Shown here: positions 59,600 through 64,000 of the stretch, in pieces
Position numbering within the stretch: the stretch's first letter is position 1
Layout of the letters: each line of letters begins with the position of its first letter
Assembly (NCBI GenBank): GCA_029532415.1
Contig: JAQOTA010000019.1
Location: 310,001 to 374,000 of the forward strand
DNA: 64,000 bases
From: Marasmius tenuissimus
Taxonomy: Eukaryota > Basidiomycota > Agaricomycetes > Agaricales > Marasmiaceae
Direction of reading: 5' to 3'
Position numbers and translations under genes: made by a program
The notes under the pieces: generated by a model
What the model was told of the DNA's origin: nothing
The model's database searches: none
Seen by the model: only the letters and a program-made list of their open reading frames with translations

Positions 59600-62384
59600 T
59601 CATGCCGACTTCTCATCCCTCGATCGCTGACCTACTAACCAGAACAATATGCGAACGGTGCTCGAGAGTAAGATCACCGCAATGAGGCCAATTACCTCAC
59701 ACAGTTGGGCGAGAGCCTCGGTCAGTGTTACGGGGCGGGTATCCACATGCTCAGGCCATGACCGAGGTATTGAAACATGGGAACCTACTGATATCACATG
59801 TGGATTAGCGAGCAATATGAGCGCTCCGGCACGACTCACCTGTTCCATACAGGTCTTGTGAGGGATTGGCTGCGTTCGGCGTCTCTCGAGGGTCATCGGT
59901 GTCTGGATAGTAAACAGTAGAACTCAGCAAACAAGAAAGTAGGTTGAGATATAAGATATGATAAATAAACACCTTTACTCAATGCGATTGCGTTTTCCGA
60001 CTGGGCGAGCTCGATCGTGTTATCGGAATCTGGTGGACGGCGTCCATTGAGGAATTCGAATTTGCGGATACACAAATTTCGGACTCACGTTCGGAAGCTA
60101 CAGTCGAGGTTGGAAGTGTATCGAGCGTTGCCTGCTCAGCAATTGGGGCCTGGTCATCTAAACCCGGTTCAAATCCAATGTAAGTTTCGGCTATGATTAA
60201 GGTATAGATCAACAGGGCTCACTGTCCGACTGATTCTCTCCGAATAGCTCTGCCAGAGAAAAAGACTCGGCTTGGAACCAAATGTCGTGAGGATCATCTT
60301 GTAAGGTGGGTGAGTAGGTGTCAAGAAATATTTCGACAATGCTACTCACCTCGAACCAGTTCGGGGTAATCGTGATCTCGAGCGTATTGTTTCCCATCTA
60401 GGCTGTAGCCCTTGGTGAGGAGGTGATCATGAATACAATTATACATAGGGTCAAGCCAGCGCGAGCTAATCCCCAGTGTTGCATCGAGCTCAGGAACGCC
60501 CAACTCCTCATAATCTTCAATGAGAACCACATCTTGTCCGTCTGGATCAAACGACCAATAGAATAGCCTGTTGGGGAGAGGATACCGTATGCAATGCATA
60601 CCGTTGATATGTTCGACCGGAATAGGTGGAACAAAGAGGTATAACGGAGTGGGTTGTGCTGCTGGGTCATGGCAAAGAGTGCCCGTGACCATGAAGTGTA
60701 TGCTGTTGAGGAACACTAAGGGGAGGAGTTGTATTTCAGTTTGTGTGGGGATAAAGGTGGGAGAAATCCTTGCCTAAATCATTGTCTGGAGTGGTAGTAC
60801 TGTGAACAAAGCTCGACGACTGGCTGAGGTAGGCGGTAGAAAACTTGGCTGGAAGCCGCAACGAGAACTGTATCACAATATCGCCCGGACTGCAGAACTT
60901 GAGATCAACACGAGACGGCACTAGTAAGGTCAGAGTCGCATCTGTGGGTTGTTGTATGCACAGACCTTGCTTGGAGTAACTTGCTTGATTCTTAACAGTG
61001 TGACTGTGGCAGAACCATTCAGGAGAAGGAAGCGAAGGGAAATGTGCCATGATTCCTTTGCGACAGTGGATGACGGCCCCGAACGTCAGAAATCCATATC
61101 GGACGAAAGTTGAGGGGTCTCTGAACCATCCAACGATGAATGTAAACAGGTACAAAAAGTCGCCAAACTTTTGCTCCAACCAGATGGTAACCTCATCTTC
61201 GTCGAGTTGTGGAGAGGACTTATGGTGGAGGGATGGTGGTTGCGCGGTATTCAAAAAGTATAGATCCATCGGTGGTGAAACAGAGGCCGATATGAGGTTG
61301 TACTGCCAAGAACGAGTTCCAAGATTGAATGCCCAGTGGCTATGCTCAACCAAAACCCCCTTTTGTATCCCTTCAACATCGGTTGAGAAAGTGAGAGTCT
61401 GGAGATTCAAGCCGAGGTTGTTGGACGTCTTTGAGACCTGTTATACCACCGTTATCAGCTGGCAACAAAAGAAACTGTTGTACTGACAGGCAATTCCATC
61501 TTCAAGGTTTTGTACGAGCACAACTAATGTCACTCTCAGCCAAACCATGAGCCAGAAGGCTAAAGCATTGAGCGGACGTACCCAGTGGTATGCAAAATAG
61601 TAGGACACCACAGAGTTTGCATGGTATTGAGTGAATAATCCAATTGCGTGGGCTAGCTCTGTAATTTGGTCAGTTCGCAGTGCTCGTTCCGTTACTGCGA
61701 TATGTTCGTACTGTCGTGTGATATAAAGGCCGGCATATCACAAAGACACAGCCCAAACACCTGGGCGAGTAAGGGCGACCTATGCTGACGCTTGAGTGCC
61801 CGTACATTCGAACTTGCAGTTGTATGACCTACGTGTGTGAAGGCAACGCATCATGTATCCGTTGCCACATCTAGAAACGAGTTCTGTTACTGCGTGGTCA
61901 TTAAAACGTTAGACATATCTCACTACTGCGACCGCTTCTTTGTCTCCCTTGTTTTCTGGCTCAAAGGTGAACAACGTAAACTTGCATGTGTTATAGCCGA
62001 CTAATTCTGTATGGAACACCTTTGTGCGAATCTTCACCGTCTTCACCTCTATACGTGGTCGAAATGGATTCGTTGACTTGAGCTTTTGCTCGATCTCCAT
62101 TTCGATGCTGCCCGAGTAGGCCTGGCTGCGTAGGATGATATCTCCCTGCAGAATTTCCCTGAACCGACGTTGTATTGGCTGTTTTGGGTTTGGACGAGGA
62201 TCATTCACCTGTAAACGGCGGGAGGATACGTAGAACGCACTGTCAACCTTTCGTATACTTGCCTTTGAACACCCAATGGCCCTTCATCGCTAAGGTAGTA
62301 ATTATAGATATTTCCGTTGGCCTGTTGGAACTGTTGCTTTCCCCTGATGACTATTTCCCCGGAGGATCCAAAGGCAGGAGACAT
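59600..62384 (-). CDS. Paralogue copy 4, most divergent member of the unrecognised family
   Basis: Exon 1 (62259-62384) reads MSPAFGSSGEIVIRGKQQ then FQQANGNIYNYY. Exon 2 (61924-62208) has FREILQGDIILRSQAY, KSTNPFRPRIEVKTVK and FEPENKGDKEA; exon 3 is 61833-61870. A hydrophobic exon (about 61490-61760) has SYYFAYHW, FWLMVWLRVTLVVLV. Exon 5 from 61437 has FGDFLYLFTFIVGWF and FLTFGAVIHCRKG. The C-terminal core (60340-60690) has PTPLYLFVPPIPVEHINGMH, LPNRLFYWSFDPDG and GKQYARDHDYPELVR. The tail is longer than in other copies and ends with a membrane segment, VIGLIAVILLSSTVRILFWL, then GQRSRDEKSA. Introns are 50-53 nt near the 5' end. Phase at the start of the hydrophobic exon was not resolved, so a frameshift there cannot be excluded. 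Predicted multi-pass membrane protein; function unknown. Confidence 0.62.
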
Positions 62385-62649
62385 TGGTGTTGTAGTGCCA
62401 CTGGCGAAGGCGGAAGCGGAGAGGTGGTGAGAATAACGACGGAGAGAAGGGAAAATGTGAGCCTTTTGACATAATTTTGATGTGGGATGGATAGCGCGAC
62501 TGATGTTGAGCGAACGGCCGGCCGAAGTACCGTGAATATGATTGCTGTATGCAATTAAGCTGTGCAAGTACCGTAGGGGCGTCTAAAAAAAGGAAGGGTA
62601 GTCGTCGTGAGAAGTTGGAATAAAGTCTAAATCCCTCAATCCGTCGTCC

Positions 62650-62910
62650 CTTGATGTATACTCACAGCAACGGCAAGAGATCTCACCGATCCGATCGGTG
62701 TTTCATTCACACAATTACATGTGCATGATACTCTCGAATACGCACAAAGGCAACAAGAGAGTGGAGATTCGAAGGGAATGTATATCTTACTAAGGGAGAC
62801 ATGGCTTGAAATTCGAGGACTCGTTTTACCCTTATACGCAATCTAGACAAGAGTACGTACAGTGATAGGCCCAGAACCCAGTACATGTGGTGCGCGAAAC
62901 CTTAGACTCG
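62650..62910. repeat. Dispersed repeat, copy B
   Basis: Matches 15405-15700 in the same orientation with scattered changes (ACGGCAAGAGAT, ATGTATATCTTACT, CAGTGATAGGCCCA). It lies just upstream of copy 4 on its 5' side. Its nature is unknown. Confidence 0.6.
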
Positions 62911-62916
62911 CAAGCC

Positions 62917-63002
62917 GTCGGTAGGTGAACCTTACCCGGGCTACTGATGGCGTCCAAATTTGGTAGTGCGGAGTGTGAAATCGGGTAGGTTCACCTACCG
63001 AC
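62917..63002. repeat. 86-bp near-perfect inverted repeat
   Basis: The arms are GTCGGTAGGTGAACCTTACC and its inverted counterpart, which has one base fewer, at the right end, around a 43-bp loop. It could be a tiny MITE or a foldback end. It abuts the larger inverted-repeat element on its right. Confidence 0.7.
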
Positions 63003-63007
63003 TGGTA

Positions 63008-63964
63008 GGCACGGTTCACTTTTTGGCGGGTCGACCATTTGTGACCACGGACTTAGCCAAATTTCGTTGATTGACATTCTGTCGCGGGCACAAAACTTGT
63101 TCCTCGTTGTTCCTCACACCCAATATTCCAACAAAAATTTGTATTCCTGGTCCATACCGTCTATTACATGTCTCTAGTAGCACGAAAAGATGAGAAATAT
63201 AGACTGACCGAAGTTATTGCGGAAATTGTGGTGAACAAAACCGCAGAATATGAGTATGTCACGTGACGCGTAACACAAGAGAGTGCGAGCATCGAGCACA
63301 GTGCTGCATCGCAGAAGGCCACTTTTCTGAGGGATAATGTACATAGGTACATTCTGGAGTTGAGGCTTTGCAGTCAGAGAAAAACTTGAGGGGTTGGAAC
63401 GACACGTTGAGCTCAAATAACGGCGGCATTTTCGGGCAACTTCTGGTGCTGAAATTGGATGCAAGGGGTCGAATTCGAGGACTAGCCTGTACTGACGGCG
63501 CACTGAAAAATAAAGGTAAGAATTAGTGCCGAATAAGAAACAAAACAGCGAAAAATGCGCACCACAAAGCCTCGTCCTGGGGTCCCTACTAGCATTGCCA
63601 AGCCCAGAATAAAAAATAGAGCCAACCAACAAGGTATTCAAGAGCTGATATACGGGAGATGACGAGTCTTTGAGTCTTCAGGTGTAGTCGAGTCCGGTGC
63701 ATTGCGAGGTAGAGGCCCTTTGTTTGCTTCGAGAAAGAAATTCCCAGTCGCCAGTAAGGCGGAACAAAGCTGGTGTTTTATTTCGCGCAAAAACACATGA
63801 GAATCATCTGAAAAGTTGGTGCTTTGGAATTTGTGCAAGAAGAGGAAGGGTTGTAGGAGGAAGAGGAAGGCAGCGGAGGTCATAATTGTGAGCGAGGCGA
63901 GAGAGAGCAATTTCTCTAAGTCCGTTGTCACAAGTGCGTGACACGGTAAAAAGTGAACCGTGCA
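63008..63964. mobile_element. 1-kb inverted-repeat element at the right edge
   Basis: The ends show GCACGGTTCACTTTTT in opposite orientation, and similarity continues for about 60 bp on each side (about 51 of 62 positions). TA at 63006-63007 and 63965-63966 could be the target duplication, although the similarity runs slightly past it. Inside, minus frames of 155 and 97 codons resemble no transposase I know, so it is probably non-autonomous. Confidence 0.7.
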
Positions 63965-64000
63965 TACCAGCCGTTCTTTCGAACGAGCGCGGAGTTTGAA

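Noticed and set aside
1..64000. CRISPR arrays, bacterial operons, riboswitches, tRNA or rRNA genes
   Set aside because: The sequence is fungal in character. No regularly spaced repeats or tRNA-like A and B box pairs in cloverleaf context were found by eye.

Overview
The window looks like a transposon-rich accessory region from a filamentous basidiomycete, most likely an Agaricomycete. The evidence is intron-rich genes with introns of about 50 nt, two Ty1/copia elements, a CACTA-type Tnp2 transposase relic of the kind common in mushroom-forming fungi, a fungal multi-pass membrane protein and many short inverted-repeat elements. The species cannot be fixed from sequence alone.

Layout. (1) 0-4.1 kb: first copy of an unrecognised multi-exon gene family on the minus strand, with a TA-flanked MITE in its upstream block. 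(2) 4169-10507: an old, broken copia element with 5-bp target duplication, carrying a nested solo LTR. (3) 10.5-16 kb: no gene recognised. (4) 16-19.4 kb: frameshifted Tnp2 pseudogene. (5) 19659-27071: a young copia element whose two LTRs differ at 8 of 456 positions by eye, with the core reverse transcriptase deleted and an unusually long extra region between Gag and protease. (6) 27767-30027: a plus-strand gene whose seven exons join in phase, with an 840-bp inverted-repeat element inside its first intron. (7) 35.2-40.5 and 43.5-49.9 kb: two arms of a segmental duplication, each with another family copy, separated by an inverted-repeat element and unannotated sequence and made unequal by LTR insertions. 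(8) 50790-52194: an apparently intact seven-helix-type membrane protein gene. (9) 53.3 kb: a one-exon remnant of a fifth family copy. (10) 59600-62384: the most divergent family copy. (11) The right edge holds an 86-bp inverted repeat and a 1-kb inverted-repeat element.

The unifying theme is one uncharacterised gene family present four to five times in 64 kb, always on the minus strand, embedded in repeatedly invaded repeats. Nearly every inferred nonsense change in the relics is a C:G to T:A transition, several of them CGA to TGA. That suggests cytosine methylation decay or a RIP-like process. Product names rest on motif recognition without any database search, and exon borders were read by eye from splice signals and paralogue comparison.
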